Shown: one piece after another, positions 14,201-26,783 of the stretch | How positions within the stretch are numbered: the first letter of the stretch is position 1 | How the letters are laid out: each line of letters starts with the position of its first letter | Assembly (NCBI RefSeq): GCF_949628265.1 | Contig: NC_088787.1 | Coordinates: 28,014,501-28,078,500 of the forward strand | Origin: Cloeon dipterum | Taxonomy: Eukaryota; Arthropoda; Insecta; Ephemeroptera; Baetidae | Direction: 5' to 3' | Length of the DNA: 64,000 nucleotides | The notes under the pieces: model-generated | The model's input: the letters and a program-made list of their open reading frames with translations, nothing else | Database searches by the model: none | What the model was told of the DNA's origin: nothing | Made by a program: the position numbers and the translations under genes

Positions 14201-16609
14201 CGAGCTAATTAATTCTTCATCTCATTCAAAACTGATTGAAACCACTCTTGGCATCGCGGACAACTCATTATGAATGCGATAGGCAATTTAATTAAAATGT
14301 GTTCGAGATTCGAGAGACAATTAGGTTTAATAGTATTCAATTCAGTTATTGGGAAAGCACTCAGCTGCCTCGATCGACTTTATAACTTTAAATTTCGTAA
14401 GTAAATAAACGCGTTGTTTTCGTCATACAGTATCAGTGGGCGGAATTTCAAGTGATTGATTGTAGGGGCGGAAATAGGGATAACTGAAGGCGTTGATCTG
14501 CTTCATATCATGCTACGGTCCACTGATGCTCATCAAAACAGATGGCAAACCGAATAAAATTTAATCTCACGATTTTTTCATATTTAATCAAACTGATTCA
14601 TTTTGCATCATGGACGATCGTTTCCATATGCGTTGAATCCGCCAAATGTTTGGACAAAGCCGGATAACGAGGAGCTGGACAAATATTTCACGTGCCCCAG
14701 GCAGCGCTTTTAATTTCAGCCTTTGTTATTACGATCAGTGGAATGAAATTGCTGCTCGACTGATCGCGATTGATCGACTCGGTGTTTGCAAAGCGGCAGG
14801 TGCGGCAAATAGAGCAAACAAGTCGACTTTTACGGCAAAAATGCACGACACACACGGGCAGACAGAATATTGTAATTAATAAACGGCGTTAGCTTAGAGA
14901 TAAATGTTTGTTTAATGCTGGGGGCTCGATCTCTGCTTTTGCTTGGCGACTGTTTCCAACAAGCGAACTTGTAATTAATTCGGTTGTACTCAGTGCGAGA
15001 TGAGGATTACTAGGCGAATAAGAGCTAGGAATTAAATGCGCAGCCTGCGAGCACATCGTTGAAATTTGTTCCTGGCTAATGGAGATGGAATTTCATCCAG
15101 GTGGTTCAAAGGGATTGTCAGCGTCATAAAATCCGCTCTGCTATGTACGGTATTTTCAATTAAATCCTGCTTGTTGGCTATCGGTTTGTGTTCTCGGTCC
15201 TTACTCTTTGAAATAAATTTCTAAAGGACTTGCATCGAATTTTAAATTTCCAATGCGGAACCACAAAAAATTAAAAGTATCCAATCAGGTTCTCTTTTTA
15301 ACTAAAAAACAACAGACCATTGATTAGTTGGAATAGCTCTGATTTTTTTGTGTCAAGCCATACACATTCAGAAAAAAACACGCTTAGGCTTCTGCATTTT
15401 TTCCAGTGACGTTTTTTTACCGATTGCTGTGGCAACACAAATAGCTTCATCGTCATGATGGCAATAAACGGAACCCATCAACGCAAGAGAAGTATGTGCA
15501 GACAGAAAAGCGACCTGAAGCGAAATCAGTACATATACGAGACAAAATGTATTCTAGCCGCAATCAGCAGTGCGAAATACTATTAGACAAATAGTCAGAG
15601 AGCGTTAACCGCGGAAAAGATGCAAACGGAGCCCATTTGTCTCATTTTCGACATGCAAACCCTCCCTGGTTGGAAGTCAAAGTGCCTCTAATCTTCGACT
15701 ACTCCGTCAGCTTGCTTGCTCGCAACTTTGAGTGTGTTCGACTTCGGAGAACACAAAGACTTTGTCAGCGTAATGTGTGTGCGCGCGTGCCACCAATGTA
15801 CACAAGATACATACATACATTTAATGGTGTATATGCACTCTGATGAGCTGAGAGTGTAGTTTGGTTTTCACTCTGGGTGCTGCTCAAGCCACTACATTAG
15901 CAGTACTTCCATCACAGGTCTTGCTGTAATTTTAAACCACATGCCGCTGAGAGAAGAGTAGAACAAGAATTGTTTCTGCTTGTTTTAGATTTCTCTGATC
16001 ATTTAAAACTCGGCATTCTGCTTTTTTTACAATCAAGCTTTTTTTAACAGAAAGCACTAGTTTAGTATTTCTGTTGGTACTAAATTTTAACCAATTTTGT
16101 GCTGGAGTAAATAATTTTAAAGGAAGGGCCAGAATTATTTCTTGGTGGAATGCCGATGCAGACTATTTCATAGGCTTACCGTGAAAAAGTTACCCAGCAG
16201 AATCTTGGTTGGTTATTCTTTGAAACAAATCGAGCCAACTTCTAAAGACCATTCCCGATTACCAGACCGGATCGTAGTTTCTGAAATCCATTTCCTCGCC
16301 TCTCTGCTAAAGGTGTCTGGTTTGCAGAGGCTTTTGATCCGCGAGTGGCTGCTTTTCTAGGAGGGGAGATTTTCAGCGGCGATTAAACGGCGGCAACAAC
16401 TTTGGGGTCGGAAGTGTAACGCACTCTAGAGCAGTGCTTTTGCATTTGAGTGCTCTCCAATTCGCAGCAGGCGAATGAAAAAGCGAAATGAGCAAAAAGT
16501 TTTGTTTGGCGCGTTAATTTGACCGGCGTTGTTTGTTCGCGAACGAGAAGCAGTCTGATTGGCAAAAAGCTGTCGTTGTGTGCTAAGTCGAGACTTTACT
16601 CCCCAGCGC

Positions 16610-16644
16610 TATAAGTCAGGGCAATCGATTCGGAATTCCCAGTT
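16610..16644 (+). promoter_or_regulatory. Candidate TATA + initiator core promoter
   Basis: TATAAG at 16610-16615 is followed 31 bases later by a CAGTT initiator-like motif (16640-16644). This is the normal TATA-to-start spacing for arthropod promoters. An ATG at 16666 then opens an 89-codon frame to 16935 with no recognisable domain. The spacing is what one expects, but both motifs are short and could be chance. The frame is not called as a gene. Confidence 0.3.
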
Positions 16645-17819
16645 CGCCAGCGCCAGCACACCATAATGCACCATTATTGCCATCGCGAGCGCTCTGAGCA
16701 CCGGGATGCCATTCGCGTTGACAGCCAATTTTGCGCACCAAATTCCACAGACCTCGATTTCGAAACTTTGGCAAAGGACGCGCGAAGGGGCGGCCTGCTG
16801 GGAGACGAGTGCGCTCTCCAGGAATTTATACCTGTCCTCTCCGAATTATTGAAACTGGCTTTGAAAGGGTCTTGGCTGACCGTCAAAGCCATAACCATAA
16901 ATAAGGAAATTTGCGCGCCACCTTTATTTCCCTGAAAATAGGGAGGTGGGAAAGGGAACGATAACATGATTTGCATACTTCGTTTGCAAATTTTAGGGTG
17001 TTTTTTGGCGTCTGTATTATGTAGCAAATTTTAATCGTGCAGAAAGTAAGTTTCATTGGAACAGGCGTGGTTTTGTTAGACACAATGTGGTTTAAAATAA
17101 GGTTTTTGTTAAAAATTCAGCTAAGTATGCAACTTCAAGCTCAAAATGCAATCCAATTCACTTGTTTGATTTGATTTCATAATATATGAAATAATAATGC
17201 AGTTCATTTCATTTCAAGACTATCGTGGAAGAGGAATTGAGCACATTACACATTCTCTTTCTGGAATATTGTCTTTTCCTTGTTTATGTTTGCCGTTAAA
17301 TAGAACATTGAATCCCGTTGATGTCCTCCGCGAAATAGACGAAATACACATCAGCCCACTTTTCGTGTACGCCTTTTAGTTGCATATAAAACTCATATAA
17401 AACGTGCTCAATAATGTTGCACATCCTGCGAGACTAATTACTCAAGCAACAAAGGCAACTGACATAATGCAATAGAGATTAACTTTATTATGAGAAGAGC
17501 GACGGTAATAATAGTTATTACAAGAGAAAAATCAAGTGGCAATTTCTCCTCGCCTTTGTCTGCAGCTGACAAAAACACAGCGACGACTGTTTCACAATGA
17601 CACAATCTCGAGCTCATCCAACGATCAGTCTTTTCCGTGCTAGCCTCGGATATAATAAAGCGCTCCACGCGCGACGACGGCAGATTTTAATTGTTTCGCC
17701 ATCACGCACCGGCCGCCGGAAGTTCTCCTCTTTTTCCTGCATTGTTTGGTACGATGATAAAAAAGGTGCAACGTACTCTACACAGCCGGAGAGATAGAGA
17801 AAAAGAGGGAGAAACGTGC

Positions 17820-17835
17820 ATTAATTAATTAATTA
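17820..17835. repeat. ATTA repeat (TAATTA cluster)
   Basis: Four tandem ATTA units give overlapping TAATTA cores, the usual homeodomain recognition sequence. It may be a regulatory cluster or a simple repeat; the sequence cannot decide. Confidence 0.6.
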
Positions 17836-20800
17836 CGCTACCCACACGCACGATATCAGCGTCCTGCTGCTGACGGATGTAATGAATGCAGCACTGAATG
17901 CATGAAGTGCTGTTGCTGACTTTGCTCGATTTCGATTTATTACGCGCGCCCTGCTGACCAACGCGTTAATTACAATGGACGTGCGAAACTGGCAAGGTCA
18001 CGCGTAGACAAAAAGGTAATTCAAATTTTAAATTAACATGCTCTTTCAACCAGTTGCGCTCATCATATTTATTTAATTGTTTATCTACCACATCAAAATT
18101 GGTTTTAATAAAAATAAAGTGGGAAAAATGCTGAACTCTTTTTGCATATATCTTAACGTTGTCAAACATCACCAAAATACGAATCAAAATAACATATGCA
18201 AGCAAAGCGCATAAAAAGTGAAGCTGAGATTTGGACGTAAAACTTTCAACCAGTGCAAGTCAAACAGACAAATAAGTTCTCCGTCTCGCATTGGCATGCT
18301 AGCAAGCCCTTCAGTTTTTGCCTCCCGCCCTCAAAATAGAACGGAAAAAGTTCAGAGTCGGATCTGTCATTTTATTATTTATCTGGGTGACGGTCGCAAG
18401 AAGAAATTTCCGCGACTTATTTTGCATTCGTAAAGCGTCCCACCAACCAACCTTTTCCAGCACAATATCACATCATTTGTCAACTTTTTACATTTTTCTT
18501 TGACAACTTGGGAACACAAGTTTGATTAATGTTCGCAGACTCAATCTTTCCGCCCCACAGACGACAACTTTTTCCAATTAAACGCAAATAAAGCAAATGA
18601 TTTCACGCTCGAGTTGGTTTTGCATCTCACTTCAGCGAACACAGATTTTCGACACTCACCTGAAACAGAGGAAAACGTGTCATTAGGAAACAATACTATA
18701 CACCACTATTGCGCAACATCATGTTCATAAGAAGGAATCGCATGCATGCTCGCATGAAAGCGCATCAACACGCACAATTAACACGCGCGATTTGCACGTT
18801 TTCTTCAGAGCCAAGGCCGAGCACTCAGTCTGGAAAGTTTAATTAACGAGCAAAAGTGCGAATTTCACGAGGGGCCTTGGATTTTCCGCCTTCGCACTTC
18901 TCCGGCCGCCTCGGCACAATGGCGCCGGCAATATTCAAACTGAGGCAGTGAGCAAGTTGGTAAGGAGGACCGAAACGAAAACAATGGCGGAGGCGGCGAT
19001 ACGTAGAAGCTAGGTCAAGACTATGCAGATTTCGCCCAATAATCTGAGTTATATCACCTAGCATGCACTTTTCAGCAGCAGCAACTGCTACAGCAGCCGT
19101 GGCCTTGAATTGTATAACAACCGTTAGGGCGGAGCGGTTCGGAGAGCATTTTGCCTTTCTCAGTCAGTTACGCTGCACTCGCTGGCCTACTTTTTGCTTT
19201 TGCGCCAACACAACTTGCAAAGACATTTATTTTGTGCATTATATCACTCTTCTCGAAACGATCCCTCCTGTTGATACAATAATAATTCAAATATTATTTA
19301 ATTAAACACAGCACCTGATGTAATTTACTAGTTTCACATCGATTGTGCTGCTTGCAAAATAAAATTAAAATGGGTAAAATGCAAATTACACAGCAAACCA
19401 AATGTTGCTTCCGATTTGAAAGTTAAAAGTTTGCATGCGAATTACAAGCACTCATGCGATTCATGAGTGAGCCGAGTTCTCCCCGTGTCCGCCATATTCC
19501 GCCGGCGTTAATTACACGGGCAAACAAGCATAATAAGATACAAACGATGCCAACAGGACACAGGACGTTGCTCAAATTTATGCAAATCCGAAAGCAACTG
19601 ACACCACCGATCGATAAAATTCAAATTTGGCGTCGTGTCGCCAGCATGATTATTGCGCTACGATGCAAAATACATAAGTATTATGAAAGTTGATATACAT
19701 ATTTAAAGCGTTTAATTATTTTTTAATTTCTCATCCGCCGAATTCATTACAATTCCCAGGCCACGTATGCAAATGTGCGTTACAATCGAAATGAAACGCA
19801 ATTACGCTGCATTTCAAAGAGCGAAGGCCATTTGGCTCGAGTGAAAAATACCTCTTGAACCTGGAGACCTTCACCTTAGGGCAATTATTTGCGGCAGATG
19901 ATGTCTGTCAGGTGTGCGTAAAATTTTTCCCAGAGGCGCGAGTGATGTCACCGCGGGCTCAAGTCATTATATCGGAATTTGTTTCCGTGTTTTGGCAGTG
20001 AAGTATATTCCATTTTGCCGCCATTTCTTTAGGAATCATCAAAAATATTGTTAATGCAGATAAAAACTATTGAACAAAAATTATTCACAACCTGATTCAA
20101 TGAGAGTTTTGTTCTCTTTTCACACCTGCAATTATATCTGAATTAATTGGAGAAACAAGTCTAGTCGACGAATAAATTGCAGCTCTTTAGCTCTTTTGTC
20201 TACTAACTCAAAAGAGACGATAAACATAATTTTCCTGTTGCAATATTCCCAGAAATTCACCGCTTTTAATTATCATCATGCTAATGAGAGGGTAGAATGG
20301 AGAATCCCTTGTTTACGAACTAATTAACTCTCATTCAAGGGCTTCGAAAGGTTTGCAAATTTGATCAGGCGAGATCCTCTAGTGAGTCTTTTCGCTCACG
20401 TTGCAATCTGATGTAACTTGCTTATGTTTTACGCTTTCGAAAGTCAAGTTCACTTTATTGGATGTGGCAGTGCCAGCAGTAAACAAACGTATTATAGCAT
20501 TTCCGTATCAAATTACGTGGCCAAATATTGAAAGCCGTTCTGCAAAGTAATCATTGGGAAGGACGTCGGCGCACAAAGAAAGTGATGTCACCAAGCAGCG
20601 ACTTTGAAAGAGCGCGACTTCATTTTCTTCAGTTTGCTGGTTTCAATTGCAAACCAGCGAAGGTAAAGCCATTGCAAATAACACTCACGAATCGGCACGT
20701 TCAGTATTGGAGAGTAATTACAAGTGAGTTATGCAGTTCGCTCGCTCAACGAAATGGAAATCGCAGGATCACTTATGTCGCTTGCTAAATTTCGCGTGCT

Positions 20801-21016
20801 CGCTCTACTGCGCGTGATTACGAGTGCTGAGTGGTGGAAAATAAAATTGCTGCAATATTGATTTCTTCCTCGATTTTTGTGCAGAGAGCGAAACGCATCG
20901 CTTGTTTGATAGAAAAAAACTTCCATCTTTTCAAAGCGTGCTTCTCCTTTAGCTCGAGATATTTGATTTAATTCTGATTGTCAGCTGTACGTCAGAACCT
21001 TTGTAAAGACCGAGTT

Positions 21017-21031
21017 TATATATATATATAC
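21017..21031. repeat. TA microsatellite followed by CT-rich tract
   Basis: About seven TA dinucleotides, followed about 25 bases later by a short CT run near 21055-21064. Simple-sequence DNA in a non-coding region. Confidence 0.85.
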
Positions 21032-23678
21032 ACAGACACCCATACACTTATTGCTCTCTCTCTCTGTCATTTGAATATTCGTTTATCAAAGAAAGTAGGT
21101 CCGCTTCTAATGATTTTGCTGTTTTCAAATGTATTTATGCAGGCCAGGAAAAACAGTTAAGGCAAACCTTGATTGCGAGTTGAGAGCTGGCAGGAAACAT
21201 TGATGTGCTATTTCATTGCTTTATGGGATTCTGCTGTCAAGCACAGTATACCTATTAATAGCAGCGCATTTATCCCGCATAAATGTTTTATTAAGGCTTA
21301 TCTGCATACAAGCTGAACGACAGATAAATCAGAAGCAAAGAATCAAACTGATTTCCTGTGCAGGTACCCGATTTGCAATGCCAATTAGGACGATTTATTT
21401 TTCCACAGACTCCATCACTAAGGCTTTTAAAACATCAGATTTGCAGTAGATATTTCAAAAGAATGCAACCCTGAATTCAAGATTGTGTTACGTTGTCCTT
21501 TATTAGGTGAAAACCGTAAAGGCCTTGTTAATCACCAGAATTTGCAGCCTTTCAAAGGAGCATGACGGCGTTTGTTGCAGTTTCAGGCAAGAAAGGCCGT
21601 CGCAGCAGCCTATCAGGAGGGAGGTCGCCTAGCTGAAAATAAATAATGCACCGAGTCGCTTCCTCTTCAAATTATCTCCAGTAAACGCATGAGGAGTCTC
21701 TCGCCCAAGTTCACGCACGCCAACAGACAAAAGCAACGGATTTTCGGGCGTTCTCTACGATTTAAGCACAGTTCGCTCTTTTGTTGCCGAGAGAGTGTAA
21801 TCCTCACTTGGCAGCAGGCAAATTCTTCCTTATGCAACCGATTCGGACTGAATGGAGAGCACACGTGTGATAAAATATTCACCCGGCCGTCGGCCATTAG
21901 AGGAAAGCCAGAGAGAAGGTTGGAATGCATTATGGAAGAGAGACCGTCCATTAATATTCTTGGGCTGTACCGGCGCAACCTCCCACAAAACGCGGCTTGT
22001 TAGGCCCAATTTGAATAAAATTAATATTATCATCGTTCCCCGTGCACTTTTCTCTTAATTGCCTCCATAAACATTGCATGAAGATGGTCTCCATGCAACC
22101 CTGGCGCTGGTGATTACTTCCAAGGAGTGAGTGGCTCTTGCTCTGTTTGCGAATGTGCTGCTCCGATTGGCTCGACGCATATTTATGATCGCATCAACAG
22201 TGGAAAATTATTGTTCTATTACACTATTGGCTTTACTCGTACTCATAAAATGACCGTTTCATGCGTTAAAAGGAGCATTTTGTGCTCCTTAGATAGCTCC
22301 TGTTACAATTCATATTCTTGCGCATCTCATCCTTTTATGTTAAATTTCAGTTCATTTTTTTTACAAAGTAAATTAAATACACCCAAATCATGCAAAAATT
22401 AAATTTTTCGATTCTAACTTGCATTATCTAAATAACATTAATGATAAACGGTAGTAAATCAGTTTGATCGAACATGGCTGTTAAATTCACGAGATCAAAT
22501 TAATTGTTGATTTCAAGCAAAATGATGAAGTAGCAACGGCTATTTTAAACTTACAGGCAAGCAAAATAGTTTGCAATTATAAAGCTCAATGTAGTCTCAA
22601 AATGAGTATAACTCTCCAAAGTTTGATGTGAATTCTATAGAAGAGCTCTTTTAATTTATTTCTGCAGTCCACACAGCGTTGAGTGGAAATATAGCTCCTT
22701 AAAAGTGAGTCGACAGAAATCCTAATGATTGCAAACATAAAAGAGGATTGATGATTAAAAATGCTTCAAACGCAGCGATACATCTCTTTTGAAGCGCTAA
22801 CTAGGCTGCCGCAGTCATCGGCTCGTAATTAAACCCCGACGTTCAGAATTACATCTCTCGAGTTTGCAAATAATCAGACTCCGCCTCCGCAGGCACCATG
22901 CTGGTAATGAAAAATCGAACTTCCGATACAGTGCGGAAAAAATTGCACTCGGCTGCTGCAACTTCTAATATACTAGATTCTGCACGTGGTAGATATGGCG
23001 GGCGTGGCTCGGTCGTGATCGGGAAATGTGGGCCGCGAGATAAATAAATCAGAGTGAGAGACGAACGAACCGAATGACAATAATAGAAAAAAAAACACTG
23101 TAATAGGACATACGCAACTTGTGCAGGCAGCAAATAAGTGAACCAGGAAACCAAGACAAAAGCGGATAGAGGAATTCCGTTGCTGCCTCAGTCTCCCACA
23201 ATGCCATAGAAATCATCTGCTGGGAATGGAAAGAAAGAAGCGCCCTTTGATGATAAATCTCGCGGCTGCCATAAACAAAACAGCCAGGCGTTTATGTAAC
23301 TGAAAGCGGCGGGCGTGCGACTTTTGTTGGAGCATTTCTTCGCCGATTTGGAGCTCTTTGTGCCGAATGGGTTATTGTTGCGGGTGAAAGTGAACTGGAT
23401 GAGCTCAATCTTGTTTCCCAGTCCAAAGGTGAACTAGAGATTTCGGCAGGAAAGTTGCTAATGGCATTCTCCAAGGTAGCATGATTTCTTTGTTGCTGCA
23501 TATCAAAGACTTCATTGTTGAGCAAAATAGCATGTCGGAATTTTTTCAAATTGAATTTAGTAACATTCAGAAGTGAAAAATATTATAATTTGTAAAAATG
23601 TAGTTTTTCATTAAAAAAATCCAAATTAAAAATTGTAATTTTTTTTATTTCCGTAAGATGCAACATTTTAATTCTATC

Positions 23679-23682
23679 ACTC
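23679..23682. repeat. 5' target site duplication of the gypsy element (ACTC)
   Basis: ACTC sits directly before the 5' LTR and again directly after the 3' LTR (31021-31024). Four-base duplications are normal for Ty3/gypsy integrases. The exact pair supports a single intact insertion event. Confidence 0.9.
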
Positions 23683-24738
23683 TATAACGATATGTGGTAA
23701 ATTAAATAATGATTGTGATTTCCATATCCCCTGTCCCTACATTTTTTTTAATAAATCGCGCCGCGCGTACAACGAGTGAAAAACAGTGCGTGCAGAGTGC
23801 AGTGAGTGCAACCAGAAGGAGAAGACTCCCACACCTGAGCTGCGCGCGAAATAGGTCTACCACGGGGGGAAAGGTTGCGACCTCTCGCACGAAAGTCAGT
23901 CAGTCGCCCAATAACCTTTGTCCGCCGACCTTCTTGATGGTGTCAACAGAAGGCTTCGGCAAATGTTTCGTCCGTAGGAAGGACGGATTTAACAGAAGCT
24001 CGGTCACGAGTGAAGTAAGTTAAAAACTTATTCAAAACATATTTCTGGGCGGCTTATAAATTGAGCAACTCTCTGTGTGCTCAATTTTATTTTTATTTGG
24101 CGCGACTGACGGTAGACTTTGTGCGTTATTTCCCTCAGGTAGCCCTGGTGGGCTCCTTCGTTACCCCTGGTGCAGCCCCGTCTTTTGGTGGTCCGTTTCA
24201 GACGTTTAGGCTGGCACCTCCCCATCCTGAAGTGGTCGGCAAACAACACCTTGCCTGGACCCTTCGTGTGTAGCAGCTCCCTTCATCTTGCGCGACTACG
24301 GCACGGGAGACGTCCTCGGTTTGAGCGTCACCGTTCGTCGTCGTCGGCGCCGTCATCGACTCCTTCTTCACCCATCGTATAGATCGTCAAACGTTAAGTA
24401 CAATATCAGACTCGTGTGCGCGCGTATTTTCCGTATCTTCCGATTCCGAATATTTTTTTTTATTGAAAGGCCTATTCCCCAATTATTGTAAACCCCAAAT
24501 TGTTCTATATCACAATTATTATCAAATTACCATTATCTCGTTACATTATCAATATTCTATTTAATAATAATTATTCTACAATTTAATTGTTTAATGTTTA
24601 ATTTATCCGTACACACCAGCAACACTTTAACTTCATTTTAAAGGTCGAATTTTCCACGAACTGAGAGTTGAGCTAATTTGAGTCCGGAGTTTGTTAGTTT
24701 ATTAGATTTTGAGTAATGACGACTTTTGTGTCGTTATA
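23683..24738 (+). repeat. 5' LTR of the gypsy element
   Basis: 1056 bp, matching 29965-31020 at a fixed offset of 6282. Inside it, TATAAAT near 24055 is a possible TATA box and AATAAA at 23750-23755 a possible polyadenylation signal; which of these is used is not clear. Short open frames inside are repeated in the other LTR and are not genes. Confidence 0.97.
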
Positions 24739-24740
24739 AA

Positions 24741-24751
24741 TGGCGCCCAAC
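24741..24751 (+). promoter_or_regulatory. Primer binding site, tRNA-Lys type
   Basis: TGGCGCCCAAC begins two bases after the 5' LTR. It complements the CCA-bearing 3' end of a lysine tRNA, the same primer class as Drosophila gypsy. The match length beyond these 11 bases is poor, so the tRNA species is an inference. Confidence 0.8.
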
Positions 24752-25022
24752 ATTAAATTATTTATTGAAGTTGCTGTGTGATGATTTGGCGTGTTGAGAA
24801 TTTAAGAATTTCGGCTAGTGAGGATTTCTAGCGTAATTGGATGCGAGGATAGGAATGCGTAACGTTTGAGCAATTTTATCTCTCATATCGAAAGAAAGTG
24901 CCAATCATCCCTCTGAATATTTATTGGTGAATTTTTAGAACTTTATCGTTACATTTTTAGAAATTTCTTGTTGAATTTTTGTCATTTGTGTTAGAGTTAT
25001 TTAGATTTGTAAGATTTTTAAG
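24752..25022 (+). other. Untranslated leader of the retrotransposon
   Basis: About 270 bases between primer site and gag start. It has no open frame of note and would carry packaging signals by analogy with other LTR elements; none can be identified by eye. Confidence 0.6.
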
Positions 25023-26783
25023 ATGGCACAAAGCATGGATTCCATTAAGCTGGAATGGGATCGCTTGCCCAGAGAGGATGTTGAGGCAGAATGCAAATTT
25101 CGTGGCATAGAGGGCGAAAGTTTGTCTATTCTGCGCGATAATTTAAAGAGCGCGATTGAGAATGAAGCGGCCGCAGCGGCTGCTCCTCTGAAGGTAGTAG
25201 GCAAAGAGGCAGTAGATGCAGAAGCTAAATCATTAGCTGAGTATTTAGTTTCGGTGAAACAAGCAGTCAAATTGTGTTGCGAATCGAAAAAATCAAGTGA
25301 GGCACGGAAGCTGAGATCGAGAATCGCGTATGCTTTCATGCGTATGCAGCGCATCGAGCTGTATGACGACAGGTTAGCCGACTCGATTACGAAGCTGAAG
25401 GTCCATTTGCAACAGAGTTTTGACTGGTTGCGAAGCGGAATATTAGATACTGAGGAGCCCAGCACGAGTAACGCAAAATCGCTTTTAGAGACATTAAATG
25501 ATTCATTTGAGCAGCTAGATCAAATTGGTGCACCGAGCGATTTTGGGTTTGCAGCTGCAGCGCACGGGCCGCAAATGCAATACTTTGTTCCCGTGTCGCA
25601 CGGTCAAATTCTAAATCAAGCGTCGTTAGAGAGTCGTCAAAATAGCGGCGTCTTATTGGTGCCAAATTGTAACTCGAAGCGGAGGATTTACACAAGGGAT
25701 TGGAAAGTGTCATTTTCGGGCGAGCAGTCCAGTAAAAGGTCACTGGCTAGTTTCTTGCGGGAAGTCGGACTTAAGCGAAAAGAGAGCAATTTGACAGACT
25801 CCGAGTTTTGGGACACTGCCCATCATTTATTTGAGGGTAGGGCGAAGGCTTGGTTTCTCATGAACCACAAGAAGTGGCACTCGTGGGTGGAATTTGAGCC
25901 GCATCTGATTGCAAATTTCAAACCTCCAGATTATGATGACCGGTTATGGGATCAATTGCGTTCGCGCAGGCAAGCCCGCGACGAAAGGCTTAATTTGTTT
26001 TGTTCGGAAATGGAGACATTGTTTTCCCTGCTTAGCAATCCTCCATCCGACCGGGAAAAATTGGAATTCGTAAGAAAGCGATTGGCCCCATATTGGTTGC
26101 AAAATCTGCCCTGGGGGGACATTCACAGTTTAGATGATTTGCAAGGAAGAGGTTTAAATTTGGAATCAGTGAAGCACTTGATTGACAAGTATAGAGATCC
26201 GCAGGCGCAGGAAGATCCTGTTGAGCCAGAATTTGCGTATAGAGTTAGTGAGAAAGCGGACAAGAAAGATGAGAAAGGGAAAGTTAGTGTGGCAGAATTG
26301 TGTTGTGTTGGTCACACGCCTGGTGAGATTTGCTGTGCTGCACTTTCGTACCGAAATGCAGGCGCGGGCGCTCGTTCAGGTGTTCGGCCGGCGCACGACA
26401 ATTCGCAGCGTGCAAATGCGCATTTTTCTGCTCGCGCGCGGCAGCAGAATGTGGGCAGTAGTGTTTCTAATGGGCAAACTTTGATTCACGCGCCACAGGG
26501 AAATGCATCGCAGCAGTCAAATCTCGCTGTTGCGGCCAAGGTGTGTTGGAACTGTTTCCAGCAGGGACACAGTTTCAGAAATTGCGCACAGCCGCGCAGG
26601 GGAGCTTTCTGCTGGGGATGTGGGAAAGACGGGATCGTGCGTAAAAATTGTATTTCTTGCACGAATTCAAAAAACCCGTCGGGGGTCGCTCGTCCGGTAG
26701 CGCAAAGCGACAGCAAACCCCAAAATGTGAGTCAAGTGCAAGGCGCTCAAACAAATCTTGGCAAAGGCACATCTGGAAACTAA
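25023..26783 (+). CDS. gag: Gag polyprotein of the gypsy element (586 aa)
   Basis: Structural protein that forms the virus-like particle and binds the RNA genome. The start is the first ATG after the leader (AAGATGG context). The middle part (roughly residues 200-400) resembles the retrotransposon gag capsid region, with tryptophan-rich helices. Near the C-terminus are two zinc knuckles. The first, C508 to C521, is a normal CX2CX4HX4C. The second, C530 to C543, keeps the cysteines and spacing but has isoleucine where histidine should be. The 3' part overlaps pol, which is reached by -1 frameshifting at 26669-26675. No stop or frame break is present, so the gene looks functional. Confidence 0.95.
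   Translation: MAQSMDSIKLEWDRLPREDVEAECKFRGIEGESLSILRDNLKSAIENEAAAAAAPLKVVGKEAVDAEAKSLAEYLVSVKQAVKLCCESKKSSEARKLRSRIAYAFMRMQRIELYDDRLADSITKLKVHLQQSFDWLRSGILDTEEPSTSNAKSLLETLNDSFEQLDQIGAPSDFGFAAAAHGPQMQYFVPVSHGQILNQASLESRQNSGVLLVPNCNSKRRIYTRDWKVSFSGEQSSKRSLASFLREVGLKRKESNLTDSEFWDTAHHLFEGRAKAWFLMNHKKWHSWVEFEPHLIANFKPPDYDDRLWDQLRSRRQARDERLNLFCSEMETLFSLLSNPPSDREKLEFVRKRLAPYWLQNLPWGDIHSLDDLQGRGLNLESVKHLIDKYRDPQAQEDPVEPEFAYRVSEKADKKDEKGKVSVAELCCVGHTPGEICCAALSYRNAGAGARSGVRPAHDNSQRANAHFSARARQQNVGSSVSNGQTLIHAPQGNASQQSNLAVAAKVCWNCFQQGHSFRNCAQPRRGAFCWGCGKDGIVRKNCISCTNSKNPSGVARPVAQSDSKPQNVSQVQGAQTNLGKGTSGN
26669..26675 (+). promoter_or_regulatory. -1 ribosomal frameshift slippery site A AAA AAC
   Basis: AAAAAAC lies in the gag frame as A|AAA|AAC, the classic XXXYYYZ arrangement, and pol is in exactly the -1 frame. 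Nine bases downstream, GTCGCT (26685-26690) can pair with AGCGAC (26706-26711) across a 15-base loop. Flanking GGGG (26681-26684) and CCCC (26717-26720) could extend this stem or make it more complex. Spacing and geometry fit known frameshift stimulators. Gag has 37 codons left after this point (26673-26783), so most ribosomes would make Gag and a minority Gag-Pol. Confidence 0.9.

Larger units (their letters stand above)
1..23678. other. Long non-coding host DNA (intronic or intergenic)
   Basis: I find no convincing coding exon here on either strand. Open frames are short, lack family resemblance and often overlap one another. The sequence is moderately AT-rich with scattered GC-rich islands (for example around 4.1-4.3, 5.0-5.6, 7.0-7.3 and 11.0-11.6 kb) and homeobox-type TAATTA cores. 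This texture is typical of cis-regulatory DNA in introns or flanks of developmental genes. It could be part of a very long intron of the minus-strand gene whose first coding exon lies at 45263-45353, but no downstream exon was found to prove this. Small simple repeats and two promoter-like sites inside it are listed separately. Confidence 0.6.

Noticed and set aside
23702..24491. Several frames of 62-104 codons, repeated at 29984-30773
   Set aside because: They lie wholly in the LTRs and are duplicated only because the LTRs are.
25001..25743. Minus-strand frames of 154 and 118 codons
   Set aside because: Shadows opposite gag, with no independent start or domain.
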